Assembly (NCBI GenBank): GCA_900539255.1
Contig: UQBJ01000005.1
Span: 9,325 to 73,324, forward strand
DNA: 64,000 bases
Direction: 5' to 3'
DNA from: an uncultured Campylobacter sp.
GTDB lineage: Bacteria > Campylobacterota > Campylobacteria > Campylobacterales > Campylobacteraceae
A program made the translations under genes and the position numbers. Positions within the stretch are counted from its first letter, which is position 1; each line of letters starts with the position of its first letter. A model generated the notes under the pieces. That model was not told the origin of the DNA, searched no databases, and saw only the letters and a program-made list of their open reading frames with translations. Below, one piece after another: positions 45,498-56,731 of this stretch.

Positions 45498-46021
45498 TGG
45501 ACAATCTCATCGCCAAACGATACGCTAAGGCTATCTTAACCCAAAAAAATGCCGATGAATTTTACGAGCTTTTATCCACGCTTGTGGGTGCTTTTTCGCT
45601 TGAAAAATTCAAAGCGATTTTGAATTCAAGCCAAATCAGCAAGGACGAAAAACTTAAATTCATCTCATCTTGCTTTGACAAAGGCAAGCCGAATTTTATG
45701 AATTTTCTTAAAATTTTAGCTCAAAATTCACGCCTTAATCTAATCCCGCAAATCGCGCAAGAATTAGGACGGCAAAAGGCTTTAAAAGCTCAAATTTATG
45801 AAGGCGTGGTGCATTCGCCAAAAGCCTTACATAAAAAAGAACTTGACGAGCTTGAAAAGAAGTTGAGTCAAAAATTCAAGCTCACCATAAGGCTGCGTAA
45901 TGAAACAAACGCCGCCACACAGGGCATTAAGATAAGTTTAGATGAGCTAGGCTATGAGCTTGGCTTTTCTATGCAAGCACTCAAAAGCAAAATGAGTGAA
46001 TACATACTCAAAACACTATAA
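45497..46021 (+). CDS. atpH: ATP synthase F1 subunit delta
   Basis: 174 residues with the OSCP/delta fold: an N-terminal helical bundle ([12 protein letters not shown]) and a conserved C-terminal [22 protein letters not shown] region that binds subunit b. It links F1 to the peripheral stalk. Translationally coupled to atpF. Confidence 0.95.
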   Translation: MDNLIAKRYAKAILTQKNADEFYELLSTLVGAFSLEKFKAILNSSQISKDEKLKFISSCFDKGKPNFMNFLKILAQNSRLNLIPQIAQELGRQKALKAQIYEGVVHSPKALHKKELDELEKKLSQKFKLTIRLRNETNAATQGIKISLDELGYELGFSMQALKSKMSEYILKTL

Positions 46022-46031
46022 AGGAGAAACG

Positions 46032-47537
46032 ATGAAAATCAAAGCCGATGAAATCAGCTCTATCATCAAAGAAAAGATAGAAAATTTTGATTTAAATGTC
46101 GAAATCGAAGAAACAGGCAAAATCATCTCAGTAGCCGATGGCGTAGCCAAAGTCTATGGGCTTAAAAATGTTATGGCTGGGGAGATGGTTGAATTTGAAA
46201 ACGGCGAAAAGGGAATGACACTGAACCTTGAAGAAGCAAGCGTTGGTATAGTCATACTTGGCAAGGGCGAGGGCTTGAAAGAAGGAAGCTCTGTCAAAAG
46301 GCTCAAAAAGCTCTTAAAAGTGCCTGTTGGGGACGCTATCATCGGGCGCGTGGTAAATGCACTTGGCGAGCCTATCGATGCCAAAGGCGCGATAAACGCC
46401 ACAGAACACCGCTTTGTCGAAGAAAAAGCTAAGGGCATAATGGCGCGAAAAAGCGTGCATCAGCCTTTGCAAACGGGCTTAAAAGCCATCGATGCGCTTG
46501 TGCCTATCGGGCGCGGACAAAGAGAACTCATCATCGGCGACAGACAAACGGGCAAAACAACGGTTGCTGTGGATACGATTATCAACCAAAAAGGGCAGGA
46601 CTGCATTTGTATTTATGTCGCCATAGGACAAAAGCAAAGCACGGTAGCACAGGTTGTCAAAAGGCTTGAAGAACACGGCGCGATGGATTACACCATAGTA
46701 GTAAGTGCTGGTGCGTCAGACCCTGCGGCTTTGCAATACCTAGCCCCTTACGCTGGCGTAACTATGGGCGAGTATTTTAGAGACAATGCCCGCCACGCGC
46801 TTATCATCTATGATGATTTAAGCAAACACGCTGTGGCTTACCGCGAGATGAGCCTTATCTTGCGCCGCCCACCAGGACGCGAAGCCTACCCCGGCGATGT
46901 CTTTTACCTGCACTCACGGCTTTTGGAGCGGGCAAGCAAACTAAGCGATGCGCTTGGAGCTGGCTCTCTTACGGCTTTGCCTATCATCGAAACGCAAGCG
47001 GGCGATGTCTCTGCTTACATTCCTACAAATGTGATTTCTATCACAGATGGGCAAATTTTCCTTGAAACGGATTTGTTTAACGCGGGCGTGCGCCCTGCCA
47101 TAAATGTGGGACTTTCAGTTTCTCGCGTGGGCGGTGCGGCGCAGATAAAAGCTATAAAGCAAGTTTCTGGGAATTTAAGGCTTGATTTAGCGCAATACAG
47201 AGAGCTTCAAGCCTTTGCGCAGTTTGCAAGCGATTTGGACGAATCAAGCCGCAAGCAATTAGAGCGCGGACAAAGAATGGTTGAAATTCTCAAACAACCA
47301 CCTTACTCTCCGCTTGCCGTTGAAAAGCAAATCGTGCTTATCTTTGCTGGCACAAGGGGCTTTTTAGACGATGTGGAGGTTGAAAAAATCGGCGAATTTG
47401 AAAACGGGCTTTATCCTTTCATCGAGGCAAAATATGCTGGAATTTTAGAGCAGATTAAGAGCAAAAAAGCTCTTGATAAAGAGCTTGAAAACGAGCTAGC
47501 AAGTGCCATAAAAGAATACAAGGCAAGTCATATATAA
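46032..47537 (+). CDS. atpA: ATP synthase F1 subunit alpha
   Basis: 501 residues. Walker A is GDRQTGKTT, and the [14 protein letters not shown] motif is the family signature. The open frame extends to 45996 inside atpH, but ATG 46032 with AAGGAGA is the right start ([14 protein letters not shown]). Confidence 0.98.
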   Translation: MKIKADEISSIIKEKIENFDLNVEIEETGKIISVADGVAKVYGLKNVMAGEMVEFENGEKGMTLNLEEASVGIVILGKGEGLKEGSSVKRLKKLLKVPVGDAIIGRVVNALGEPIDAKGAINATEHRFVEEKAKGIMARKSVHQPLQTGLKAIDALVPIGRGQRELIIGDRQTGKTTVAVDTIINQKGQDCICIYVAIGQKQSTVAQVVKRLEEHGAMDYTIVVSAGASDPAALQYLAPYAGVTMGEYFRDNARHALIIYDDLSKHAVAYREMSLILRRPPGREAYPGDVFYLHSRLLERASKLSDALGAGSLTALPIIETQAGDVSAYIPTNVISITDGQIFLETDLFNAGVRPAINVGLSVSRVGGAAQIKAIKQVSGNLRLDLAQYRELQAFAQFASDLDESSRKQLERGQRMVEILKQPPYSPLAVEKQIVLIFAGTRGFLDDVEVEKIGEFENGLYPFIEAKYAGILEQIKSKKALDKELENELASAIKEYKASHI

Positions 47538-47546
47538 AGGCGCGTT

Positions 47547-49842
<2,296 letters not shown>

Positions 49843-49844
49843 GT

Positions 49845-50228
49845 ATGGAGAGCATTCATTTAGAAGTCGTTACGCCTATGGGTATGATTTATGATGGCGA
49901 GGCAAATGCCGTTGTCTTGCCCGGCAGTGAGGGTGAATTTGGTGTCTTAAAAGGACACGCATCGCTGGTGTCAAGCTTAAAGGCTGGCGTGATTGACATT
50001 CAAAAAGAAAACGACAAACACGAGCTTATCGCCATAGACTCAGGCTATGCTGAGGTGAATGAATTTAAAATCACCGTCCTTGCCAAAGGCGCAGTAGCCA
50101 TAAACGCAAGCGGAGAAGTGGCGCAAAACCTTGCTAAGGCAAAAGAGTTGATTAAATCAATGAGCTCAGACAACGCCGCACTTGCCACGACTTTTGCAAA
50201 CATTGATAGCAAATTAGGAGCTTTATGA
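49845..50228 (+). CDS. atpC: ATP synthase F1 subunit epsilon
   Basis: 127 residues: N-terminal beta-sandwich (VTPMGMIYDGEANAVVLPG, GEFGVLKGHA) plus a short C-terminal helical hairpin that can inhibit hydrolysis. It ends in an ATGA overlap with the tolQ gene, so ATP synthase and Tol-Pal genes are physically joined. Confidence 0.95.
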   Translation: MESIHLEVVTPMGMIYDGEANAVVLPGSEGEFGVLKGHASLVSSLKAGVIDIQKENDKHELIAIDSGYAEVNEFKITVLAKGAVAINASGEVAQNLAKAKELIKSMSSDNAALATTFANIDSKLGAL

Positions 50229-50782
50229 TGATAAATTTATCCGCGATAACGCATTTTTTCAGCGAATCAAGCTTGATTACCTACATAGTGCTGGCTTGGC
50301 TGTCGATTTATTTTATCTTATCTTTCACCATACTTTTTGCAAGGCTTACTTCCTTGTCGGTTTGGACAGCGAAAGAAAAGAGCAGCTTGGAGTATTTGCT
50401 GATGGGCAACAATGACATTTCAGAAACGGAGTCCATTTTGAAAAAATGCCCAACCCTTGAAAAAAATCACTTAGATATGTATAAAAACACCGCTGAAAAA
50501 CGCGCCACTTCGGGGCTTACTTGGCTGAGTATCATCGCTAGCACGAGTCCTTTTATCGGGCTTTTTGGGACGGTTGTTTCTATACTTGAAACCTTTGGCG
50601 GACTTGGCACGCAAAATTCACTCAGTATCATCGCGCCTAAAATCAGCGAAGCCCTTGTGGCAACGGGTTGCGGTATCTTAGTGGCGATTCCAGCGTATAG
50701 TTTTCATCTCATCATCAAAAGAAAAGCCTTTGAGCTTATGCAGCTCATCGACAATGAAATCAAAGTGCTGACAAAGGCGTAA
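50225..50782 (+). CDS. tolQ: TolQ/ExbB-type proton channel subunit
   Basis: 185 residues with three membrane helices. The conserved LSIIASTSPFIGLFGTVVSI and EALVATGCGILVAIPAYSFH segments form the proton path. With TolR it energises TolA during outer-membrane constriction. The downstream tolA, tolB, pal and cpoB favour TolQ over ExbB. Overlaps both neighbours (ATGA, TAATG). Confidence 0.9.
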   Translation: MMINLSAITHFFSESSLITYIVLAWLSIYFILSFTILFARLTSLSVWTAKEKSSLEYLLMGNNDISETESILKKCPTLEKNHLDMYKNTAEKRATSGLTWLSIIASTSPFIGLFGTVVSILETFGGLGTQNSLSIIAPKISEALVATGCGILVAIPAYSFHLIIKRKAFELMQLIDNEIKVLTKA

Positions 50783-51171
50783 TGATGGCGTTTGATGATA
50801 AACCAGAGCTTAATATAACGCCCTTAGTGGATATTATGCTTGTGTTGTTGGCGATTTTAATGGTAACTGCGCCCACGATAACTTATGAAGAAAACATAAA
50901 TTTACCCAAAGGTTCAGCCCAAACGCCAAATGTCGTTACACTCAAAAGCCTTATCATCGCCGTAAATGCGAAAAAAGACATTTACATAAATGACAAAAAA
51001 TACAACTTTACGAGCTTTGCGGACAATCTCATCTTGTCAAAGTCTAAATTTAAGCTTGATGAGCCTGTTTTTATCCGTGCGGATAAGGATTTAAAATACG
51101 ATGATGTGATGTTTGTGTTAAGCACGCTTAAAAATGCGGGCTTTACTAAGGTATCTTTGCAGACGGAGTAG
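50782..51171 (+). CDS. tolR: TolR/ExbD-type channel subunit
   Basis: 129 residues: a single membrane helix (about 16-34) preceded by LNITPLVDIMLVLLAILMV, in which the Asp is the proton-carrying residue. A periplasmic domain follows. Starts inside the tolQ stop codon. Confidence 0.9.
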   Translation: MMAFDDKPELNITPLVDIMLVLLAILMVTAPTITYEENINLPKGSAQTPNVVTLKSLIIAVNAKKDIYINDKKYNFTSFADNLILSKSKFKLDEPVFIRADKDLKYDDVMFVLSTLKNAGFTKVSLQTE

Positions 51172-51174
51172 AGC

Positions 51175-51930
51175 GTGAAAAACTATGGTATAGGGATTTT
51201 TAATGCCTTTTTACTCGCAATGGCTGTTTATGCGGGCTTGTTGTTTTTTATCTTTTTCAAAAGCGATGAGCGCGTAGTAAGATATACAGACACCAAAGAC
51301 AACTTTGTCGATGTAGAACTTGGAGAATACAAACAGCCAGAAATTCAGCCAAAGCGCGAAAAAAAGCCTAAAATTCAGCCAAAAACCGAAGAAATAGGAC
51401 AAGCCACGACAAACAAAGAAGTCAAAACCGAAGAAGTGGAACAAAAGCCGACAAATATCAATGATTTGTTTGGGGACACAGATAAATTTCAGCAAGAAAA
51501 AACCACTAAGGTGCAGTCTTCTGAGCAGTCAAACCCCGATGCGAGCAAGCCAAAGCCCAGAGAAAGCAGCACGCAAAGTGGCGATAATCTAATGCCTACC
51601 AAGCAAAAAGTGGGAGAAAGCAACAAAAAGCAACAAAAAGGGCTTTATGATAAATTTTTAGGCGCAGTGGAGCGCAAACTGCACGAGAATTGGAATTTAT
51701 ACGAAAGAAGCGGAAATTTTGTCGCTCAAATCGAATACCAAATAGAAAGTAACGGATTTTTTCGCTATACTTCGATTACAAAAAGCGGCAACGCTGAATT
51801 TGACGCTAAGGTTATGGACTTTTTAAGCACTTTGGATGGCAAGTATGTCGCTACGCCACCAAACAAAAGGGTTTATAAAGGTAGTGCTAAATTAAGCGAT
51901 GTGCTTGAATTCACTATGACAGGAGAATAA
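51175..51930 (+). CDS. tolA: TolA/TonB-like envelope-spanning protein
   Basis: 251 residues. The N-terminal membrane helix (about 8-27) is followed by a Lys/Pro/Glu/Gln-rich extended part (about 55-150) and a C-terminal domain with the TonB/TolA pattern (FLGAVERKLHENWNLYERSG, YTSITKSGNAEFD). It bridges inner and outer membrane. The start is GTG 51175 with GGAG upstream. Shorter than E. coli TolA, as usual in this group. Confidence 0.85.
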   Translation: MKNYGIGIFNAFLLAMAVYAGLLFFIFFKSDERVVRYTDTKDNFVDVELGEYKQPEIQPKREKKPKIQPKTEEIGQATTNKEVKTEEVEQKPTNINDLFGDTDKFQQEKTTKVQSSEQSNPDASKPKPRESSTQSGDNLMPTKQKVGESNKKQQKGLYDKFLGAVERKLHENWNLYERSGNFVAQIEYQIESNGFFRYTSITKSGNAEFDAKVMDFLSTLDGKYVATPPNKRVYKGSAKLSDVLEFTMTGE

Positions 51931-53133
51931 ATGAAAAAACTACTCATCGTTTTGCTTTTTTGCAGCATACAGGCGTTTGGGGCAAATGACACCTTGCTTA
52001 TCGTCAATAAAGGCGAGGCTTTGCCTAAAATCATCATCAAAGACAAATCAAATATGAGAGATAAGGATTTGCAAAAGAATTTCTACAATCTCATCTTAAA
52101 TGATTTGAGAGTAAGCTCGAATTTTCAAGTCCTTGAAAAGGGCGAAGAAAAGGGCAACTATGTCTTTGAATACACACTTGACAAAAAGGACGGATTGAGT
52201 CTCAATGTCATCGTTAGGGTTGATGGAGCGATAAAATCAAGCCGAAACTACTCTTTAAAGAACATAGAGCAGTATCCTTTTTTAGCGCACAAAGGCGTAA
52301 AGGACTCTGTGAAAAATTTAGGACTTGCGCCGATTGAGTGGATGGACCACAAAATCCTTATCGCTCGTTCAAGCGGCTCAGGCAAAAGCCAAATCATAAT
52401 GGCTGATTATACGCTTACTTATCAAGTGATACTTGTTGATGGCGGGCTAAATATCTTTCCCAAATGGGCAAACCAAGAGCAAACTGCCTTTTACTACACC
52501 GCTTATGATGCGAGAATTCCAACGCTTTATCGTTTTGACTTAAAGACAAACACGCCTACAAGGGTGATTTCAAGTGGCGGTATGCTTGTGGCTAGTGATG
52601 TGAGCAGAGACGGCAACAAAATTTTGCTCACTATGGCACCAAGCGACCAGCCCGATGTGCATCTGTATGACATACGCACAAAATCCTTGCAAAAGATTAC
52701 GCAGTATTCTGGGGCTGATGTCAATGCGCAGTTCATCGAAGATGAAAAGAAAATCGTCTTTGTGAGCGACAGGCTTGGTTACCCAACCCTTTTCATACAA
52801 ACCATAGGCAGTGAGGACACCAAACAGCTCGTGTGGCACGCTCGCAACAACACAGCCGTTTCTACCTTTCAAAACTACCTTGTGTATAGCAGCCGTGAGC
52901 AAGACCAAAAGGGCGTTTTCAACATTTATTTGATGAGCACGCAAAGTGATTACATAAGACAGCTTACCGCAAATGGCAAGAATTTGTTTCCTAGATTTAG
53001 CTCAGATGGCGGTAGTATAGTGTTTATCAAGTATTTGGGAGAGCAAACCGCACTTGGCGTGATAAGGGTAAATGCGAACAAAAGTTTTCATTATCCGTTA
53101 AAACTTGGAAGAATTTTATCGATTGATTGGTAA
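51931..53133 (+). CDS. tolB: Tol-Pal system periplasmic protein TolB
   Basis: 400 residues: signal peptide (cleavage about AFG-AND), an N-terminal domain, then a six-bladed propeller with repeated SRDGNKILLTM, FVSDRLGYPTLF and FSSDGGSIVFI blades. It binds Pal and TolA. Starts one base after the tolA stop. Confidence 0.95.
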   Translation: MKKLLIVLLFCSIQAFGANDTLLIVNKGEALPKIIIKDKSNMRDKDLQKNFYNLILNDLRVSSNFQVLEKGEEKGNYVFEYTLDKKDGLSLNVIVRVDGAIKSSRNYSLKNIEQYPFLAHKGVKDSVKNLGLAPIEWMDHKILIARSSGSGKSQIIMADYTLTYQVILVDGGLNIFPKWANQEQTAFYYTAYDARIPTLYRFDLKTNTPTRVISSGGMLVASDVSRDGNKILLTMAPSDQPDVHLYDIRTKSLQKITQYSGADVNAQFIEDEKKIVFVSDRLGYPTLFIQTIGSEDTKQLVWHARNNTAVSTFQNYLVYSSREQDQKGVFNIYLMSTQSDYIRQLTANGKNLFPRFSSDGGSIVFIKYLGEQTALGVIRVNANKSFHYPLKLGRILSIDW

Positions 53134-53171
53134 ATTTTTTGTGGTTTAAGGTTAATTTAAGGTTATTAGGT

Positions 53172-53177
53172 TATAAT
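53172..53177 (+). promoter_or_regulatory. -10 box of pal
   Basis: TATAAT in GGTTATAATGGC, 38 bases before the pal ATG, in the tolB-pal gap, which also shows a direct repeat of AAGGTTA. Confidence 0.5.
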
Positions 53178-53209
53178 GGCTTGTTTTATTTTAAACGAAA
53201 GGATCAAGG

Positions 53210-53728
53210 ATGAAGAAGATCTTCTTAATCTCAGTCGCAGTTTCTGCGATAATTCTCGGCGGATGTGCCCCAAGAGGGGAAGGCGAAGATGTAGTTGATG
53301 AAGAGGGGACAGATGTTGTTGAAGCAACAGATGGAACTGAAGAAGTAACAGCTACTGACTCAACAGAAACAATGACACCTATCAGTGTCAGTGGTGGCGC
53401 CCCTGTTGTATATTTCGATTTCGATAAATACAACATTAAGCCTGAAATGCAAGCAGTTGTCAATTCTGGCGCTGACTTAGCAAAAGGACAAGGTGCCAAT
53501 GTCAAAGTTGCTGTCGAAGGACACTGCGATGAATGGGGAACTGATGAGTATAATCAAGCCCTTGGTTTGCGCAGAGCAAACTCTGTAAAGAGAGCTTTGA
53601 CAAAACTTGGTTTGAACGCAAGTCAAGTCTCTGTTAAGAGCTATGGCGAAACAAAACGCGTTTGCACACAAAGAACAAAAGCGTGCGATGCGAAAAACCG
53701 CCGTGCTGAAATCAAAGTTGGTCTCTAA
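53210..53728 (+). CDS. pal: Peptidoglycan-associated lipoprotein Pal (Omp18)
   Basis: 172 residues. The lipobox LGGC (residues 16-19) makes Cys19 the lipidated residue. An acidic, Thr-rich linker precedes an OmpA-type peptidoglycan-binding domain: YFDFDKYNI, then VEGHCDEWGTDEYNQALGLR, RANSVKRAL and RRAEIKV. It anchors the outer membrane to the wall. Codon use is noticeably more even than in neighbours, as in highly expressed genes. Confidence 0.97.
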   Translation: MKKIFLISVAVSAIILGGCAPRGEGEDVVDEEGTDVVEATDGTEEVTATDSTETMTPISVSGGAPVVYFDFDKYNIKPEMQAVVNSGADLAKGQGANVKVAVEGHCDEWGTDEYNQALGLRRANSVKRALTKLGLNASQVSVKSYGETKRVCTQRTKACDAKNRRAEIKVGL

Positions 53729-53735
53729 AATTTAG

Positions 53736-54596
53736 ATGAGACAAGCTTTACTTTGGGTAGCCCTTTTGGGGGCTACCCTTTCTTATGCTGAGGTTTCCGC
53801 TTTTAATGCTGGCAATGTCGTTAGTAGCTCAGCCTACGGCTTAACCCAAAATGAAAAACTACTCAAAGAAAAACTCGACACCCTAAATGGCAATTTCTTG
53901 CAGGTAAATTCTTCGCTTGACTCGACAAATGAGCGCGTGGAGGGCTTGCAAAGCACTTTGGAGGGCATAAATTCGCAGTATAGCGAAACCAACACAAGAC
54001 TTAATGAATTTGAACAAAATCTCAACACCCTAAATGAAGAATTCAAAAAAATCAGCGCTCAGCTCAGAGCCACTCGAAACGAAAACAAACAAATCAAACA
54101 AGCACTCAGCGAACTCACCCAGCTCATCAGCGCGTCCATAGGCAAGGACATAATGGAGCAAAACGCCACCGCGCCAAGCTTTAAAGACAGCAACACCACC
54201 GCAGTAGCCAAAAAGGACGAACCAGCGTGGAAAAGAAAAGAATCCATCGAAATCCTAAACACCGCCTTAAAAGAATTTGAAAAAAAAGAAAGCCTAGATA
54301 GTGCCAAAGAAAAATTCGAATTCCTTATCACGCGCCGCTACAAGCCCGCCCGAGCGAATTTCTACCTTGGCGAAATCGAATACAAGCAGCAAAACTACTC
54401 AGGCGCGATTGTGCTTTACCAAAAAAGCGTAGCCCTATACTCCAAAGACACCGACTATATGGCAAAGCTACTCTACCACACGGCTATCAGCTTTGACAAG
54501 GTAGGCGACACAGCGCGCGCAAACGGCTTTTATCAGGCACTCAAAGCACAATACCCCCAAAGTGCGGAGGCAAAAGCCGCCCCAAATCGCAAATAA
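53736..54596 (+). CDS. cpoB: Tol-Pal accessory protein CpoB (YbgF)
   Basis: 286 residues: a signal peptide, a long coiled coil (about residues 38-135) and C-terminal TPR repeats (FEFLITRRYKPARANFYLGE, YSGAIVLYQKSVALYSK). CpoB coordinates outer-membrane constriction with wall synthesis. Eight bases after pal. Confidence 0.9.
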   Translation: MRQALLWVALLGATLSYAEVSAFNAGNVVSSSAYGLTQNEKLLKEKLDTLNGNFLQVNSSLDSTNERVEGLQSTLEGINSQYSETNTRLNEFEQNLNTLNEEFKKISAQLRATRNENKQIKQALSELTQLISASIGKDIMEQNATAPSFKDSNTTAVAKKDEPAWKRKESIEILNTALKEFEKKESLDSAKEKFEFLITRRYKPARANFYLGEIEYKQQNYSGAIVLYQKSVALYSKDTDYMAKLLYHTAISFDKVGDTARANGFYQALKAQYPQSAEAKAAPNRK

Positions 54597-54705
54597 ATTG
54601 AGCAAATTTGCACATTTTAGAACAAACATTAAATTTTAAAGGGTAAAATAACTCTTTTAAAGTCAAAATTCAAAAATTTGGCGAAATTCAACAAAAGGAC
54701 ACACA

Positions 54706-55257
54706 ATGGCGATAGCGAAAAATTCAGTCGTTTCTATGTATTATGAGCTTAAAGACGCGAGCAGTGGGGAGCTTTTGGAGAGCAACACCCACGCCGAGCC
54801 TTTATCTTTCATACTTGGCAAGGGGCAGATTTTGGACGGGCTTGAAAGCGAGATTGCGAAACTTGACTGCCCGAGCAACGCAGATGTCATCATCAAAAAG
54901 GACAAGGCGCTTGGAGATTATGATGAGACGGCGGTGCAAACCCTGCCCAAAGAGCAGTTTGCGGGCATCGACTTAAAGGTTGGTATGGAGCTTTTCGGCG
55001 AGGGCGAGGACGGGGCTACCGTGCGCGTGAGCGTCAAGGACATAGGCGATGAGAGCGTTACGATTGATTACAATCACCCTTACGCTGGGCGCGACTTGCT
55101 TTTTAGCCTAAATTTGCTTGATGCACGCGAAGCCACAGAGGACGAGCTGCTTACAGGCATAGTTGCAGGCTCACATAGTTGCGGTTGCGGACACGGCGAA
55201 GGACATCATCATCACGGAGGCGGCGGTTGCTGCGGTGGTGGTTGCGGCTGCCATTAA
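54706..55257 (+). CDS. slyD: SlyD-type FKBP prolyl isomerase with metal-binding tail
   Basis: 183 residues. An FKBP domain (YYELKDASSGELLES, FILGKGQILDGLE) with an inserted-flap domain, then a His/Cys/Gly-rich tail from about residue 158 (HSCGCGHGEGHHHH and CCGGGCGCH). The tail binds nickel or zinc; in H. pylori SlyD supports hydrogenase maturation. The same place follows cpoB in C. jejuni. A strong terminator ends the block. Confidence 0.95.
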   Translation: MAIAKNSVVSMYYELKDASSGELLESNTHAEPLSFILGKGQILDGLESEIAKLDCPSNADVIIKKDKALGDYDETAVQTLPKEQFAGIDLKVGMELFGEGEDGATVRVSVKDIGDESVTIDYNHPYAGRDLLFSLNLLDAREATEDELLTGIVAGSHSCGCGHGEGHHHHGGGGCCGGGCGCH

Positions 55258-55261
55258 GTTT

Positions 55262-55311
55262 AAATTCACAGCGCAAATTTAACTTTTTAGGCAAATTTGC
55301 GCTGTGAATTT
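55262..55311 (+). terminator. Strong hairpin terminator after slyD
   Basis: A perfect 19-base stem (AAATTCACAGCGCAAATTT with its complement at 55293-55311) and 12-base loop, followed by T residues, four bases after the slyD stop. It closes the fmt-to-slyD run. The rest of the gap up to 55423 is AT-rich with no gene. Confidence 0.85.
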
Positions 55312-55423
55312 TTTAAACGCGAATTTAAAAAAACCACAAATTCTTTTAAAAAATTCACAAAACACAAATTTTCTATAAATTTTCGTGCGAATTTAAGAAA
55401 GAATTTGCCTTTTTGCAAGGCGT

Positions 55424-55810
55424 TTAAAGCACCTTGATGATGATATCATCGGCTTTTACAAAGCAAGCTACTTCGTCATTTTCGCTTAAATTTAGGGCTT
55501 TGCCAGCCTTTGCGCTGATGAGTGCGCTCAGCTCGCATTCTAAAAACACCTGCCAAAAAATTTCGCCCTTTTCAAGCTTTAAAATCCTATTGCAAAAGGC
55601 ATTTTCAGCACTTGTTTTTGCGCCTTTTAGGGCTAAATTCAGCTCATTTTCTTTAAAAAGTAGCTGCACCTTTGAGCCTTTTTTTGCACCCAAACTTTGA
55701 GAAAAATTCAGCATCAAAACGCTAAATTCCCCCAAAGCCGTGCGCACGCTCACTAGGCTTAGCTCGTCCCTTTCTAAAAAGCTGGCAATCTCACCCGCAA
55801 GCACATTCAT
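55424..55810 (-). CDS. TOBE (Mop) domain molybdate-binding-type protein
   Basis: 128 residues in two repeats of the TOBE/Mop kind; the second, LECELSALISAKAGKALNLS with DEVACFVKADDIII, is clear. Such proteins bind molybdate or tungstate, either as regulators or stores. It begins in the modA stop (TAATG). In C. jejuni the equivalent protein is followed by modB and modC, which are absent here. Confidence 0.75.
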   Translation of the reverse strand: MNVLAGEIASFLERDELSLVSVRTALGEFSVLMLNFSQSLGAKKGSKVQLLFKENELNLALKGAKTSAENAFCNRILKLEKGEIFWQVFLECELSALISAKAGKALNLSENDEVACFVKADDIIIKVL

Positions 55811-56559
55811 TATCTAGTGCCAAAGCCGTATTTTTCGATGATGGCTTTGCCGTCTTTTGAAAGCACAAAATCGCTAAATTCTTGTGCGAGTTTTTTGCCC
55901 TTGCCATACTTTGTGATGACAAAAGACTGCTCTAACGGGCTAAACAGCGCACTATCTATGACTAAAACCTTGCCTTTTGGCTTGTTTATGGGCGATACAA
56001 GCGAGTAAGCGACAAAGGCAAGCTCAGCCGCGCCCGTGTCTATGTGATTTACAGGCTGAGAAATGTTGTCTCCAAGCACGATTTTGTCCTTGAAAAGCTC
56101 GTAAATTCCAAGATTTTTCATCACTTCCTCAGCCGCCACGCCGTAAGGTGCGACTTTTGGATTAGCAATGCTTATGTGTTTGATGGCTTTTGCCTTGTCT
56201 TTAAGCGCCTTTTCTCCGCCTTTTAAGAGCTTTTCATCAAGGCTATAAAGTGCCACAACGCCTAGCGCATAGACGGCTGGCTGGCTCGCGGCGTTGCCAT
56301 CTTGTGCGATTTGCCCAGCCCACTTGCTATCGGCTGAGAAAAACATATCAAACTCGCGCCCCTCTTTTAAGAGCTGATAATGCTTGCCCGAAGCCCCGAA
56401 AACCAACTCCACCTCATCTTTTGGGTGAGTCTTTAAAAACGCTTCACGCACCTCGCCCATAGCCTTAGACGCACTTGAAGCCACAAAAACGCTGATTTTC
56501 TCAGCCCACAACGCGCTAGCAAAGCACAGCGCAATGAATGCAACGATGATTTTCTTCAT
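55810..56559 (-). CDS. modA: Molybdate-binding periplasmic protein ModA
   Basis: 249 residues with a signal peptide to about residue 19 (cleavage LWA-EKI). The ModA pattern is clear: ISVFVASSASKAMGEVREAF, LVFGASGKHYQLLKEGREFD with FFSADSKW, and TGAAELAFVAYSL. It captures molybdate for an ABC importer. The permease and ATPase genes are not adjacent; only a TOBE protein follows. Confidence 0.93.
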   Translation of the reverse strand: MKKIIVAFIALCFASALWAEKISVFVASSASKAMGEVREAFLKTHPKDEVELVFGASGKHYQLLKEGREFDMFFSADSKWAGQIAQDGNAASQPAVYALGVVALYSLDEKLLKGGEKALKDKAKAIKHISIANPKVAPYGVAAEEVMKNLGIYELFKDKIVLGDNISQPVNHIDTGAAELAFVAYSLVSPINKPKGKVLVIDSALFSPLEQSFVITKYGKGKKLAQEFSDFVLSKDGKAIIEKYGFGTR

Positions 56560-56592
56560 CTTTTGTCCTTTATGTGAAATTTATATTTTGCG

Positions 56593-56598
56593 ATTATA
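56593..56598 (-). promoter_or_regulatory. -10 box of modA
   Basis: TATAAT on the minus strand (GCTATAATCGC), 34 bases before the modA ATG. Confidence 0.55.
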
Positions 56599-56693
56599 GC
56601 ATAAAATCATTTATGATTATGCAAAATTTACATAAATTTTCGTTTTTAAGGCTAAATTTAGCTTAAAATTTGCAACTTTAAACTAAATTTGCC

Positions 56694-56699
56694 TATAAT
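56694..56699 (+). promoter_or_regulatory. -10 box of the ATP-grasp gene
   Basis: TATAAT in GCCTATAATAATG, 33 bases before the ATG at 56732. Confidence 0.55.
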
Positions 56700-56731
56700 A
56701 ATGACAAAATTTACACACAAAAGGAGCGAAA

